Assembly: GCA_942486035.1 (NCBI GenBank) | Contig: CALNXK010000095.1 | Span: 625,001 to 689,000, forward strand | From: Porites lobata | Lineage: Eukaryota > Cnidaria > Anthozoa > Scleractinia > Poritidae | Length of the DNA stretch: 64,000 nucleotides | Reading direction: 5' to 3' | Shown: one piece after another, positions 44,687-59,200 of the stretch | Position numbering within the stretch: the stretch's first letter is position 1 | Layout of the letters: each line of letters opens with the position of its first letter | Program-made: the position numbers and the translations under genes | Notes under the pieces: generated by a model | The model's database searches: none | The model's input: the letters and a program-made list of their open reading frames with translations, nothing else | What the model was told of the DNA's origin: nothing

Positions 44687-44712
44687 GAGTAAATGTTCCG
44701 CTAACCATCACA

Positions 44713-47700
44713 TTACTCCAAGACCCAGCTCTCTAACATGCCCTTACTAAATAATCCCTTAGGAACTTGAAACTCCAAAACTGCATTTTCCGCTGTAATC
44801 TTTCTGCATTGCTTCTGGAACAGTTGATCATAATCCTCATCAAAATACTGCGAGATGTCTGTTTCCATGGTACCGAGTGGCTTCTGAAGCATTTCCACAA
44901 GTGATGAAACTCCTGGATAATAATGGCTTTGGAGAGTTTTCAGTTCCCAAAGTGAACTCTTCAGTGCATTACATTTTGCAGGGTCTGGTTCATCGGGAAT
45001 AAAAGGATCACCTTTTTGAGAATCGGAAATGTCTTCTTCTGAGTCACCTTCAAGCAGTAGCTTTCCTGACTAAAGACAAAATGATACAGTGGGACCCGGT
45101 TACTATGGACACCAACAACAACAACAACAACAACAACACTTTATTTCACCAAGAGGGCAATTGCCATGTTGTCCGTAGTAAGTAAGCTTTCCGAAAAAAG
45201 TCACGGACACACGTTGTATTGATATACCAGATATACACACTAAAGCAGAAAAAGAGGAAGAAGGCCACAATAGTTTATGTTACAATGACCTCAGCTAAAA
45301 AGCGGAGGAAGTGAAACTTGCATGTGTAGTTAAAAAAAAAACATTTTCTTTGAGTGTCAAGGTATTTGGCATGAAGTGCTAATTGGGGGCACTATTTTTA
45401 CATCTCTAACTGGAGACAGCTGCTTGCTGCTTGCGGTGCGAAGGGAGTACCTTCACTTCTCAGTTATTTTAAGACCCTGAGTACTGGTCCTCTGGTCCCG
45501 GGAATCGAACCCGCAACCTTCCACTCAGCAGTCAAGCACTCTACAACTAAGCTAATCCTAATACTGAAAGCAGAAAACTTAATCAAATGGCTACAGTAAA
45601 AGAGTCAAAGTTAACAGGTGTTCATAAAGCACGTTAATTTTAGAACAGATATGTAAGCATTTTGTCGGGACAAACAAAACTGTCTGTTATACATGTATGC
45701 AGGTGTCTGTATTAAGTGCTGTAAGTAGAGTGGGGTTCCACAGTATTATTATGTCTACATTAAAACTATGCATGGTGTATTGAATATCTGGTATTCTTGC
45801 TCAAACCTGACTGACCATCACTGTCAAACCAATAAATCTGTGAACACCAACCTTGTCATTGTGGTATTTTAAAGTCTCTTATGTCTATCTGATCTGAAGA
45901 CAAGCGGAGCTGTGAGAAAACCCTCGTAAATAGGTATGTGCACAGTACAGGGTACCGTCATGTACAGTCTTTAGAAAGTGCATCATTTTTAATATTATGT
46001 CCTGTTAATAGAGCCTTTTTACTCACATGGCCAGCAACTACGCAAATTTATTGGAAGAAAAAAAACTCTTTACGTGAGAAAAAGGTTTAAGTCCTACAGG
46101 ATTTGTTTGGAACACCAACATGGCTGCGTTTTCACTACTTTGGAACACTAATATGGTGGGCGTAATGTAATATGAAAATGCTCTATAGGATACTAAAAAT
46201 CACCAAAACAGCTGCTCTGAAAATAATAATACGAAAATAAAAAAAATGAACTCGGTATCTTTCTTTGTATATTTTTGTTTTGTAAAGAATGGGTTATATT
46301 CTGACAAGATGTCTACCAAAAAGGTGTTAGAAAAAAAGCCATGCATGACTTTGATAAACTGGTTCTGCTTATGAATTACCCTGAGTTTCCTTGTTAAACT
46401 GGACAACTGACAATTTGACTGACAATAAATAATTGTGACAATAGGCGGATCGAAAAGTACCAATGACATTAAAAGTCTTCATAGCCAATATCATCACGGC
46501 TTTACTGACAGACGACCAATAACATCACGACTTAATTGACCAATCAGGTCAATAACCAGAGTTTAATACTATCAACTGACGTGATACAATTCACTTTGAC
46601 TCTGAAGATGACTACCACACAGGTTAAACCTCAGTCACTGTTAACAACAACAGTCCTATTCAGGACTACATTCACCCAGATGATCATACTCAACCTACTT
46701 ATTAAGGAGTATTATCGACAATACCTGACGAGTCACTTAACGCCTTGTTCCATTTATCCTTGGTACTAGGGACATTTAATTTGTGGGAGAGAAGTCTGTG
46801 CCTCAACAAGAGAAATGCCATAGCTAAAAGAATACATTTCAGGGTGTTCTTTAGGCATTGGAGATCAGAGAATTCTCTGTTTATTACGCAGAATTCTCTG
46901 CCTAATGTTCGGTAGCTTATGACTATTTTTTATTCAGAAGTGGAGCCTCATTCAAAATGTTGTCCGGTAACATTGCACCTTTCTCCTACTACTAGGATTA
47001 TTAACAAAAACCCTGACAATTACTATGCAGGGGCGGATCTAGGGGGAGGGTGCAGGGGTGCCCCCCGAGATTACCTGCGGTTTTCTAATACAACTGGTAT
47101 TCTGCAAATAAAAAAACTATGTGGTTTATTGGTGTTGAAGTAGAGCAAGAGACGAGTGCACCCCTCCTAAAAAAAATCCTGGATCCGCCCCTGCTATGTC
47201 AACAAATCAGAGCTCCTGATGAGATTCTGGACAGATTTTACGCATCAATTTGGCATTTCTGTCATTGAGGTGCAGAAGTCTCTCCTATAAAATGTTCCAA
47301 ATGACAGGGAGCAAGGAGACAGGGAAACTAGTAAAATAAAATTTCTCTGTCTTACCTTCTTTTGTTGAATGAGGACTTGTACACTTGGATGCCGCCTAAT
47401 TAAATTGCAGACAAAGGGAATTGCCAACATTGCACCCGATGGGGGAGCAGTGAGAGCGAGGCGCGACAGACGCTTTACAAAAGCGGCAACCAGGTAAGAG
47501 GGAAGATGAGTTGACATCAAAAACAGATCAGCCAGGTGAAAGAATCTTGCTTGATACTTCACATAGAAGATGTTAGGCTCAAACAAGGCATAAAGCTTCT
47601 TGAAAAAATCTGGGTATTCCAAGTTGTGCTTGTGTATCAGCACAAATAGACTGTTGAGTGCAAGTAGGCTTGTAACACCTCCGGTGTTATAGGAATCGGT

Positions 47701-48558
47701 TAGGAAATCCATCAGCAGTTTTGGGTCAGTCATGTGAGGCAAAACATCAGTGTGAAGATTCAGTAGAATCTTCTTGTGAACTTCTGATGTCAATGGAATT
47801 GAAAGAAATCCAAGCCATGCTGAGCTGAACACCCTTCTATGCTCCTGTAGAACAAGAAATCTTTCTTCTTGTTTTCCACTTTTGCCATGCTTTTTCTTCT
47901 TCTTTTTTCTCACATCAGTAAGAAAATTATTGAGTTCGTTTTCATCTTTCTTCATCTTTACAAGGCTCAGCATTGTCAAGGTATTTTCCACAAGAAATTT
48001 CTCAGTGCTGTTGGAGACATTCCCCAGGAATTTACCAAGATTCTTCAGCACATAAAACCTTACATCGTCAAACTCTAAGAACTCTGCAAATCGTTCAACG
48101 CAGTTTTTCATGCTGTGTTGTCCATCAAAGAGTGCATCGCAAATCTGCCTGAATAGCTCATTTGGGAAACACTTCATTAATTTGCCTTCTTCGACAATGA
48201 ACTTCATTAATGTACATAAGGAAAACTCCGCAACATTCTGTGATCCAACACTCAGCAGATACAGAAGCCGCTTCAAGGTAAGCAAATACTTTTCGTGCAG
48301 CCAGCAACAAAAGACATCTCCAGGATCTTCGCTTTCTTTCGCCATGCTAGAAGGAGGTTGTAGCTTTCCACGAGAAAAAAACGTTGTGAAGATTTTGTGT
48401 GCTGATCTGATAAATGCGACTAGGAGCTTTTCATCCTCCCTCTCCGAAAGTTCCAGTAGATCAACGAGCAAGTTTGAATTTGCATCGCTTTCTAAAATAG
48501 CTTTCGTTTTGTCCTTTAATTCTTTGATTTTTTTGGATAGATCCGCTGTGTCCGCCAT
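44713..48558 (-). CDS. NOC4L: NOC4L, nucleolar complex protein 4 homolog (519 aa, 2 exons)
   Basis: Ribosome assembly factor of the small-subunit processome; the family acts with NOP14 in the nucleolus on 40S maturation. Exon 1 is 47356-48558 (401 codons, ending IRRHPSVQVLIQQKK at a GTAAGA donor). Exon 2 is 44713-45069 (118 codons plus stop, after a TTTAG acceptor). The phase-0 junction gives 519 aa, close to the roughly 516 aa of the human protein. Exon 1 holds the helical CBF/Mak21-type region (for example HLADLFLMSTHLPSYLVAAF and SRLALTAPPSGAMLAIPFVC) and a lysine-rich patch (RKKKKKKHGK). Exon 2 carries the acidic EEDISDSQKGDPF segment and the family's SSLWELKTLQSHYYPGVS motif. The intron (45070-47355) contains a SINE and a hAT-like MITE. 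Confidence 0.95.
45107..45562 (-). repeat. tRNA-derived SINE with GTT tail in NOC4L intron
   Basis: Read on the minus strand: A-box-like TAGCTTAGTTGTAG (45542-45555), B-box GGTTCGATTCC (45501-45511), a body, then TGAAATAAAGTG and a (GTT)n tail at about 45109-45137. The tail resembles the 3' end of a LINE partner. A (GTT)n end with ATAAACTC also occurs alone near 33630. Confidence 0.75.
46480..46770 (+). repeat. Interspersed repeat in NOC4L intron
   Basis: A block with ACCAATAACATCACGACTTA, CTTTGACTCTGAAGATGACT and AACAACAGTCCTATTCAGGA. I recall near-identical text from many coral transcripts, which points to a high-copy repeat. Its class is not certain from this copy. Confidence 0.5.
47028..47193. 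mobile_element. hAT-like MITE, 166 bp
   Basis: The ends are CAGGGGCGGATC and GATCCGCCCCTG, with GGGGGAGGGTG / CACCCCTCC inside. A 5-bp target duplication CTATG flanks it (47023-47027 and 47194-47198). The CAGGGGCGGATC end is typical of one hAT lineage. Confidence 0.85.
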
Positions 48559-50244
48559 ATTGGTTTTCCATGTGTTCTTGTGAAAATACCGCTGATCAGT
48601 CTGTTTTTTGCGTGACAGGCGCTAGAAAGGGGCCCCGGTAAGAAAACTTTGAAAAAAATTTTGGGCCATGAAAATCTGTCACCAATCAGGCAAATTAAGT
48701 AGTGCATACCGTGGCTTGCTGAATAAGAGGATTTTTAAAACAAACTGTTGGAAAATCTTACAGCGAACTGATTTAAAAGATGATTCTGAGAAAGCATTGG
48801 TATGTCGTAAATTCATTTCCAATGTAATTAGCGATATAGCTTATAATGAATCCAGTTTCGTTAGTACGTTTTATGCCTAGTTAGTTTATCAATGACAATT
48901 TAAAATATAGTTAATTAATGAGAGTATGATGTTCTTAAAAAACACACCGATAATCTTTGAAAACAGCAATGGGCTCCTAAATGAAAGAAAAAGACGATAA
49001 TTTTGTGATCTTTGTACATTATTTCGGATCAAGTATGTTACAAAGTATATTTTTTATTTTTTTTTCCTAGTTATATTTTATACTGAGATTATTCTCAGAA
49101 CCAAAACTTAGAATATTTTTAAACTATTAAGTCTATTAAGGAATTTTTTGTGTGTGTGCGTGAAGCTCGCTCGTGCGCCCAGTATTTGTGGTTGCAGCAG
49201 CTGAAGTTGTACTTGGATAAAATAGTTAGGCATTGTATTACGACCCGAATCGCAGGGTATGCTTTGAAATTCAAATTAAAACAACAATGAAAGCAGGTGT
49301 TCTTTAGATCGTTAGATAAAGACTCATGATGTACACATGGGTCAAATTTCCAAGAAAACTGGTCCCCCAAAATGACGACGGAAAATTACGGAGAATCATG
49401 ATTCTAGCCATTATAAATTCGGTTAAACCTATGAGCAAGCCGAAAAAAAGGAGTTCATCACGAAAAATGTACATGATTGTACGTATGTAAATTTCATGAA
49501 TGTTCTGTAGAATCTAGAGTAGCGTGCTTCTGCTATATCAGCTTGTCCGGCTTGTTGAAATTTTTATTGCGTAATTCAAATAACTACCCTACTTACCACA
49601 TATATATGGCTACGAGGTCTGTAATATCTTTCTCAGAGTCAAGAAAGGGTGAGCAAAATATGTGATAATGTGAAGGCGTGTAAAATCTCCACCTCGCGAG
49701 AAGCTCAGCTCCTGAAGCATGGAGTTCTGCGCGCGACGCGTTTTGTGTCCTCGAGGGATGATTTTCCGCTCACGTGTTTGTTTGTATCACTGTCTATGAA
49801 GAGAAAATTCAGAGGAATAGTCTACTACACCTCTTATCAACGCAACAAAGATTTCTGTGCCGTTGTGCCGCTTCACTAGTGACCCAGCCCTCCCATCACA
49901 CAGTCTTCCTACTCCACCCCTCCCCCCACATCTCTTACGGCACTCATGGAAACTGGACCAGCGTCAAAAAACCGTGACAAAATGTAAAATTTGAGTTCAG
50001 TGGGATATTGCTGCAGATATTCAGACGATGTTTCGCCGACAAAAACAAACTGAATCTACATGATGGACAATTTAAACAATGATGGTTTTTCCTAAGGTGA
50101 ATCGCACGTTTGTATATCACGTTTTTATCGCCGTGGAAGGGAAATCTCAGAGGCATTGGAAATTGACGTCTTCGTTTGATGAATGAAATTGGTAAAAATA
50201 ACTTACTATTTTGCATTTATTTCAGGTCTCTCTTTCAGCCTGAA
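48559..50244. other. Divergent intergenic region between NOC4L and EH gene
   Basis: About 1.7 kb between two head-to-head genes. There is no clear TATA box next to the NOC4L start. A TTTATTTCAG acceptor-like site lies directly before the EH gene ATG (50216-50225), so that gene may have a non-coding first exon within this region. No other gene is seen. Confidence 0.5.
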
Positions 50245-53200
50245 ATGGATTTGAAGTGGGTTATTTCTGAAGAGGAGAGAACTCGTCACGATGCCTTATT
50301 TTACAGTCAAAAACCTAAGGATCAATATTTATCTGGTGAGAAAATGTGTGATGTGTGAAAGCGATGGCGGCTTCGATCGCGCTCATCTGTGCAAATATTT
50401 CTTCACATTTTTTGTTATATTTTTCAGGTGAACAGGCTCGTTCTTTGTTCATACGATCCAAACTACCTTTACCGGAGCTCAGTAAGATCTGGTTGGTTTA
50501 AAAAAATAATTTCGAAATGTTTATCATAAATTTTTCACTTAGCGCGGTACTTAACTAAATAGTAAGCTTATAGACAGTACATGTATATTCAACAAGCTAA
50601 ATCGAGTGTGTGAGATTAAGCTTATGTTATGTTCGCAGGGGTGAGCCTTTAGGAAATGCAGTTTTTCTAAATTAGGCCCATCAGCGTTATACATTTGGTA
50701 AAATTTGGATCGCAATCTTTCGCAGTTGCAATCGTCAGATTCCAAAGTTCGTCTTTTTCTAGAAACAACGGGTTCCTCGCTTTGTTTTCAAAACAGAATT
50801 ATCTCGGCTATAGATTTCTTTATTATCCATGTGGCTACATAAGCATTGTGTTTCACGTATTTTAATTTCAAACCACAGTAATTAAAATGGATTGGTAAAT
50901 GTCTTGGTGAACCATGTGATACTTTAATAAGGCGAGGTATCATTTGATTGGGAAAACCGTAGGTATTAAAATTGACTGTGTTCTATATCTTCAAGGCAAA
51001 TACACTCCATTACACAAGTTTTTATTATGCAAAGTATCTATAATTTCCAAAAGCCCAGGGGTAAGAAATAATTATATTAATCTCTACTCTAGAGTGCCTC
51101 CTTATATTGTTATGTTTTTGTTCGTGGGAAAAAATATGGGCTATGATTTTCACTGCTTTATAATTAGCCATTGTGAATCGAAGGCTGTAAGAGAAGAAAA
51201 CTGAACATCGCCTACATAGCTGGATATTTTGCTGCAGCTTAATTTTTTTGTACATACTTTGCATACCTTTCATTCATTGTTATAAAGATATCACAAAGAA
51301 AACCATAAATATTAAAAACTCTCTCTTAAGGGCAAATAAACAACCAGTAAACAAACAAACTCAAACTCTGTTTGCTCAATATTAACAACAATGGCCATAC
51401 TCAATATATTAAAATTCTATGACTTTGAGGCTTTCTGGTCATTTTCCTGTATTTGGTTTGGTTTTCTTTGTGCTCAAGTCTCCTCTGCGAATTGCAAAAC
51501 AGTGGAGTGGTGGACATTTTGCTATTTTGACCCTAAAGCCTCGGAGCCATGTCAGAATTTTAATACGTCAAACATAGGCTATTGAGAATACCATGGACAC
51601 TAGTTTATAATAAATCCTTTTTATAAGTCAAAATAACACTCAATGGCAGACCATGCAATATTGTGGACCCTCTAGTGTTTGAGGGGTCCCCTTATTGAGA
51701 TGCTGATAGAAGAAGTTAGTGGGCAAACCCCAAAATGTTTGGTCTATAAATTAATTAGGGGCCTGGGCCAATGACATCTGCTGTGAATTTGTGTACAGTA
51801 ATTTCCCTTAAGGTAGAGGGGGTGGCTATAAATAATTGTTGGCCACAGGTGGGGTGTGTGGCCAGGACCTTGTTAGACCTTACCATTTGGCGTATACTTA
51901 TTAGCCAGGATATAAAAGTGCCCCCCCTCCCCTCCCTGGAGTAAATATTATTGGCCTTTGGACCATTCAGTTGGGATTACATGAGGAATGCCTTCTTAGA
52001 AATTAAAAAAATGCTCTTTTGATTGCTTTTATCATTAAGTAGCAATTTTAACGTCTTAGTAACAGCATTGTTACAAAAAGTTACTTTTAAATTGTTAAGA
52101 ACTGCTTGTGGGTTGAATTTTTTTGTTTATTCTTAAAGGAAACTTGCTGATGTGACACGAAACAACACGTTGGACACCGCAGAATTTGCCATAGCAATGC
52201 ATCTCATTCAAAGTCGTTTAAAGGGCACAGACATTCCTGAAAAATTGCCTGAGTCCCTAAATCCAGTTTATTTACGTACTGTCGATATTCCAGCTATGTC
52301 ACCAGAGGAGAAAGAAGTCTATGAAAAAGCTTTCGTGTGGAATGTTAATTCCAAAACTGGATTTATTGATGGTAAGCATCGAAGACTCTTTGCTGGATCA
52401 GCACCTCAGTCATGATGTTGAAAGTAAGGTGAAAGTTTTTGAGGTTTAGAGCGGTACTGGAATAAACTGCATTGTATATTGGTAGAGGCACTCAATCAAG
52501 GGAAGTTTTATGCTGAGTTCTCCAGAACATTTAAGCAGCAAAACCTGGTAATAAATTGCCAGCTAGCTTTGAAAAAACTATTTAAGCCCGCAGGACTTGA
52601 AATATGACGGCCAGTCAAAGACAATGTTATAATTCTAGTCAAAAGTAGCTGGCTTTGTCCAAGTGAAAATAGGTTTGACTAGACAACTTGACAGGTCCCA
52701 GCTAAAAAATTATTTCAAACTCTGGCCTTGTCATTTATATGAGTTTGTCTCTGGGTTAATATTTATTGTATTTTCTCTTTAAGCTGAAGCTGCTTGTGCC
52801 ATCCTTACTGGGTCTGGTCTGCCTGATCATGTCCTTGCTCAAATATGGTGAGTTAATTAAAATGACAACTGAAGATATCAGTTGGTTTTTACAGTCCCCT
52901 TGAAAGTAGTTTAGTGAAGTAAAGTAAAACTTTATTTCAATAGGGTGGCCCATTCAGTTCCGGAACTGGTCTCCATAGAGGCCCTGATGCTTAGTGCAGA
53001 AAACTTCCCTTTTGCCCTTTGTAAGAACATCCTTTTTTTGCGGAGACAGGGGGGAGAGGGTGGAGTGTAGAGTTGGGGACTGGCATTGTGGGTATCTGAC
53101 TCATTTATCTATACTGTGCGATAACAATATTATTATTTCTCTAATGTCTCATGCTTTTATAGGAACTTTATTTTATTAAACCTAACTTTCTGGCTTTCAT

Positions 53201-56200
53201 TTGCCCCATAGCACACCCCTTTGTGAAGGAACTGGGATAATAAGTGACGTACTAATTTATGGATAGAGCATTTTCACATGACGTAACTTCGCCATATAGC
53301 TGTCCCGAAACAATGAAAAGGTGGCCATGTTGGCGTCCCAAACCCCAAAACCCAAACTTCCCATTTTTAAAGTTTCTTTTCTTTTAATACATTTGCATGG
53401 CTTCTGGCCACAAGGTTAAAAAGGCTCAACTTTATACTGTACATTCATAGTAAGGCCATTTTTAAAACATGATTTTCTTGTTTTTGACAGGAACTTATCT
53501 GATATTGACAGGGATGGTAAACTATCACTGGAAGAATTCTTTGTAGCTCTTCATTTAACTAGATACTGCAAGCAAGGTAATTGCTATTAAAATGAAGTGC
53601 CTTGCAGAGCAAAGAATATTGGCTTTTTAGTTATACCCAGAATTATTTGCCTGGCTTTTATCAAATTATCAATTATCCCCTTGCATACTCAGTTTTACAT
53701 TGTGGAGATTGTAAGTTTGGCACAATTTTAGCATAAAATGAGAGTTTCCATCACAATATGAGTTAACTGCCAAGTGTTTTGCATTTGGCTCCTGTTTCAT
53801 TGCCAGTCTTCATTCTACATGCTTTACTTGGCTTTAGTTACATGCAAACAGACAAAAAAACATTTTGTACAAGTGCAAATTTTTTTCACTAGGTAACTCA
53901 ATTGAGGGGCTGTCAATAAATGTGAGATCAATTCTTCCACCACAGGTAATTTGCCTATCCTGTTTCTTTTTTCTTTTATCATTTGTTATTCACACTTTTT
54001 AAAGAGGGAATAGTTTAACATGACTCAAAATAAAATACGTAGAATAAACCCTATTTTATTTTTGCTGATGACCACATACTCAAAACTTCAGAAGGGCGGG
54101 CTTGTATAGTTTATCACCCTTTTAATAGAGAAACACCTTGCCCTTTGGTAAAGTTAATTTTCTTATCTTGCTTGGCCTTACAATATAACTGCCCAAGTTA
54201 CATGTATGTTGATTGTTAACATTTTTGTCTAGTGTGTAAATTGTGTATCCAGAAAGACCTGAATAAATACAAATCAGTATAACAGAATATTATTTTTCTA
54301 TTTGTAGCTGACAGATGAGTGCTATCAGAGCAAAAGACTGAGGTTTGTAATGATAAAGAAATTCCATTTAAATAAATTTTGTTTATGATACCTATTTATA
54401 GCTGAATTCTTATTATTTTACTATTAGTTTAAGAATTTTGCTTGATCCCCCACAACCTTGCCCTTGAGTGGATAATTCTTTATAAAATGAGAAAGTTAAC
54501 TCTTTGAAACTAAGATTATTACAGTAAATCCTCTATTAAGCCCCCCCTCTCAAATAAGCCCCCCCCCTCCCCTCCATCCTTACTCTTCACAAGCAATTAA
54601 CATGTGCTGATTTGATATAGTTTATTCGGGCTGGAAATTCATGTTGTTTTTGGTCGTCGGCCGCATAACCTCCAACTTCATGTGCTCAACTTTTTCAACT
54701 TTATGCTCTAGTTCTCTGTGAAGAATTGTTACCATTTCCTTATTGTCAGAAAAAGCAGTATAATGCCCGGGAACCATGAGTCCGTCCTCGAGAAACCTTG
54801 CTCCTGTTGATGCATTTCGCTAAATGAAATAAGCTCCCCCCCTCAAAAGTGCTTGAAAAAAATAAGCTCCCCGGGGGGCGTAATAGGGGATTTAGAGTAC
54901 ATAATTGAGTTGATTGTGGAGGGAACAAAAAATACAATTTAATCTTTATGCAAGTAGAGGTCATATTTAATAAGTATCATCGATGTTGCAAAGAAAATGG
55001 TACAGTATTTGTAAAAACACACACCTGAATTCCTGGAAGAACCTCCCCTGGAAAGTTGGATAATTTCTTGTCTCTTAATACACTAACTTTTGTGTGCTGA
55101 TGATTTTATAGGCTTGCGGAGGTCCAGATGGAGAAGAGAAAATTACTTTCATTGAAGGTAAGACGCACCCCTGTTACCAGGGGCCAAGAGCTATTTTAAA
55201 TTCTACTGTTAAGTGCCAAGACTGACCAACATCAATTTTCTCTTAACAATATCGATACATAATAAAAGAAAAGTTTATGAGAATAAAGAAAATGATCAGC
55301 TAAGGAAAAATGCTTTGATCTTTTATCAAATTCTCTCAACTTATTCTTTAAGGCAATGTATGAGGATCAGTGTGGAGAATTTGTGTGTGGATATCAAGGC
55401 CTAATTAGGGTTAATCTGACGTGCACGTAGTATGCCCTTTTTACATCACTGCCTTGAACCAAAAGTAAAAGAGCAGAAGAATAAAGCAAATAAGTACCGA
55501 AGATAAAAGGTCTGGATTTGTGGGTAAAATCTCATTATTGCACCACAGGAATGTACTATGTGGAATGGTTTGGAGAAAATGTATGTTGATCTTTACTGGG
55601 CCCTTCATGACAGCATTATTCATACACTCTTGTTTTATTCTATGCTGTAAATAACCGAGTTTCACTTGTAATGCGAAGAATGAAACGTGGTAGAATGTTG
55701 AGGAACTAAGTTTTACGACGGCGACAGCAACGAGATCGACAAAAAAGCAATTGGTTTAGATTAGAAAAACAACAACTCTGCACGTGCATCATGCTTTTTT
55801 GCACATTTCTTTGCCGTCGTTGCACGACAACGACGTGGAACTTCCTAGTTTCACGTTTTATGAAGGACGTGGAGAGAAAACAACGACTTTCTTTTCTCTT
55901 TTTCTGAATTTAGATACAATCCTTTAGAATCAACTCCAGAAGAATTCCCCAGCATTAAGCAATTGTATGAAATGGAACAAGAGTAATAAATTTTAAAACA
56001 GCGCGAACTTGCTTTCCAAGTGGCGTATTCGTTGCTGTTGCCGTTGCCGTTGTGTTTGCTTGGTAACGATCACGAACTTGGACTTTTTAAGTACTTTCCA
56101 CTATCCGCCATTTTGTGACGAACACAGTTACCTGCAAAAATGCAGATTAGATCATTCTCTCTTTAAGACTCGAAGAAGAAAGTCGTTTATTTGCGAACCT

Positions 56201-59200
56201 TTCGTAATGTGAAAAATAGTGCAGTAAAGTAATTTAATTATTCATTAGATTATTTTGCCATATTTTGTTGTAACGTTTCAGACGAAATTTTCAGGTCTTA
56301 TCGTCCACGTGACCGTTATACTTGGGTTCAGAGGACGTGTAATTTCTTGTTGGGCAGTTTTATTACCGGTGAAAACGTGTTTTCAAACTTACCATTCTGT
56401 CATTTATACGCCAAATGCTTAACGTCAGAGTGAAATCTTTTCAAGCAGCATTCTCTGGTGCGTAGGTGTTGGTCGCCTTCTAAATATCCTTGGTGTCGGA
56501 GACTTTTAATTCAGGGTTTCCTGTTTTGGTCACGTCTTAAGCTACGGTGAAACGGGCAACAAGAACCCGCAACTTGTTTTGGAACGGCTGCGAAATGACT
56601 TGAAAACATGTTGCAAGTTTTACCACCCAATTTCAAACCGGACTTGCAACAAATCAGGTTGTTGCAAGTTACGTGAATACTTACTTCTGATTGGATAAAA
56701 TTACGCGGGAGTCACGCCATACAAGGGAATTAAATCACTTGCCGAAAACAAGTTTGCCTTGGGCCGCTAAAACGAGGCAACATGTACAGAATTTGTTGCA
56801 AAAAAAGACTGCTTTCTACTTTCTGCAACCTTTTTTTCGTAACCTGTAACAACTTAATTGCTGCAGGACAGGTTTAATTTGTGGGTTGTAAAACGCGCAA
56901 CATCACTTTTCAACTTGTTTTGCAGAAATGTTACAAAACAAGGGCACGTTTTTTTCCCTTTAGGTAGACTGCGAGCAGTCACTCATTTTCTTCAGAAAAT
57001 AGTGACCTGTAATCGTGACTTTTGGAATGTGTCCTGTAAAAGAAACCTCTCCGTTTTCTTTAGATTTAGCGAGGGGGGTGCACGCGCGCGAGAGCGTCCC
57101 TCTCCCATCTCGCGCCTTCAGTCACGCGCGTTTTGTTCGACGGACTACGAAAAAAACGTTTAGGACGAAGACGCGTATCAAGCATATAACATATAACATT
57201 ATTTGATACCATACACTCGGCAGCGGAAACCAACGTGCAATATCATCTCTTATCCCGAGGGAAAATGTCGGGATATCGATATCCCTTGAGATCCCTGCGG
57301 GATTGCCGGGATGCCACTCTTATCCCGCCTAACTTTTCAGCACTTTTTTCTTGGTATGTCAGGAGAAACTGTGCCTGGAAATAGCTGGAGGCTTCGAAGA
57401 ATCCATGGCGCAGAAAGTCCAAGAAGAGTTGGAGCAAGTTGAGAGACAAGTGTTCGTCTTTGAAAAAGAGGAAACTGAACTCAGACTTGTAAGAAGTATT
57501 TTTGTGGCTTTTGCTCAATTAGTTCGCCCTTTAGTATAACTCATGCTAGGTTTCCAATAAAGGAGATTCAAGAATGGGGAAAGTTTGGTGCCGGATTCGT
57601 TTTGCCGTTCGCACGCAGATTCGTGAGTCCGGAACAAAAATGTCCCAATTTGGTCTCGCGCGTCCGGGATTCTGAATCCTGAATGAATGTATGGTGAATA
57701 CCCTTAAAGTAACTGAAATCCGGAGACATTTTTGAATCCGGAATAATATTTTTCAGTGTAAACTTAAGCCGGAAGTAGATAATAGACATTTATCCTTGAA
57801 TTCAATTTTTATTGACGATAATTGAAGAAAACGATCGAGGCGTTTTACTATATCCTTTTGGCAAAATGGTGGACGGTTTGGTTATTTTATTTTATTACAA
57901 TCAATTTTTTTTTGCGCCTCGAAAAAAACTGCTTGTAGAGTGGGATGTTGTAGTTATGTTGGAACGAAAAAGAAAAGCCCCTGAACGGTCCTGAACGTGA
58001 GCCTATGCAATTTTAGAAAGAGGGAGCGGGGTTTGGGTGGGGAGGGTGGAGGTGCAATTAGCCCCTTCCCCCGAAAAACAACAACAACAACAACAGCAAC
58101 AACACTGGACGACATCATCATCAACAACATCAACAATAAAGATCAAAAAAACTATCAAAACTCTCCTCTGCGGCTCAGAAGAAAAATTTGTTTAAGAATT
58201 CCTGCTAGTAGCTGTCCTAAGAGGAAAGAACTTGAAAGACGAAGGACAAAAATCCTACTGACATGAATATACAAAATGAGCACTGGCAGTTTTTAGCCCT
58301 CCTACCGTATAGTGGTCCATTATTTTTCTCCATATCGATTATCTTCCTGTCATCGTGGTCATCATTCATGGCTACGAAAATATGCCTTACGAGTGTTCAC
58401 GTGAGACCAGAAGCCACAGACTCACGAGTTTCTGAATTTAAAAACAGACTCGTGCAGACTTGCCAAAAATACAGTTCGAAACGTTCATGTACTTTGTTCT
58501 TGCAAATAATAGGCTGCTTTGTGCTGTTTTTTCTCGTGTTTTCCACCGCCTAGGCACACGGTATGCCTCCATCTTTGTCCGGTTGTGATGCTAAGTAATA
58601 TTTACAGCAACGCATGGGCAACTAAGCGTTCTTAACAACATGCAATATTAGCCTGCTGATATTTCCTGATATTTACATTTCGCAGACACTCCAGCAGTTA
58701 AAGGACAAGACCAAAAGGGAAAGTTTCAAGCCGTTCGATCGAAGTTTTCTCTTGAAACGTCAGCCCACGGGCGAAGATATATTTCTAGGAGCGAACAAGA
58801 AATATTGGTCGCCGCTCTCGGATAGAAAGGACGTGGAAATCTTGAAATTGTGGAGAGAAGACGGCGACTTGAGCGGTAATTATGATTTGTGATTGTTATT
58901 TGCAAATATTTTGCGTGACTTTAACGCGGTGTTGGTTATAATCCTGGCTTTCGCTGACGAATTCATTTCGCAGCTTTGGTTTGAGCCGATTATTGAACCT
59001 TTCGCGGTTGGATTGCTCGATCGCAAAATTTGCAAACACAATAAATGAAAAGAAAACATTGACAACCATTTTTAACACTGCCCAAGAGCCTTCACCTCGC
59101 CAATTAGCGGCGCGACTTTGGATGAATTTTGTTATATTATTTTTTCATCAGCATTTTACTCCGTTGCTGGATCAGATCGAGGACTGGCCTTGTTTCAGAA

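Noticed and set aside
48110..48583. 157-codon plus-strand frame opposite NOC4L
   Set aside because: Antisense to the conserved NOC4L exon 1, with no family match of its own.
55921..55986. Possible terminal exon of the EH gene (YNPLESTPEEFPSIKQLYEMEQE then stop)
   Set aside because: It needs phase 2 after an exon that ends in phase 0 and lies beside a repeat. Exon 57363-57488 joins in phase 0 and continues the coiled coil.
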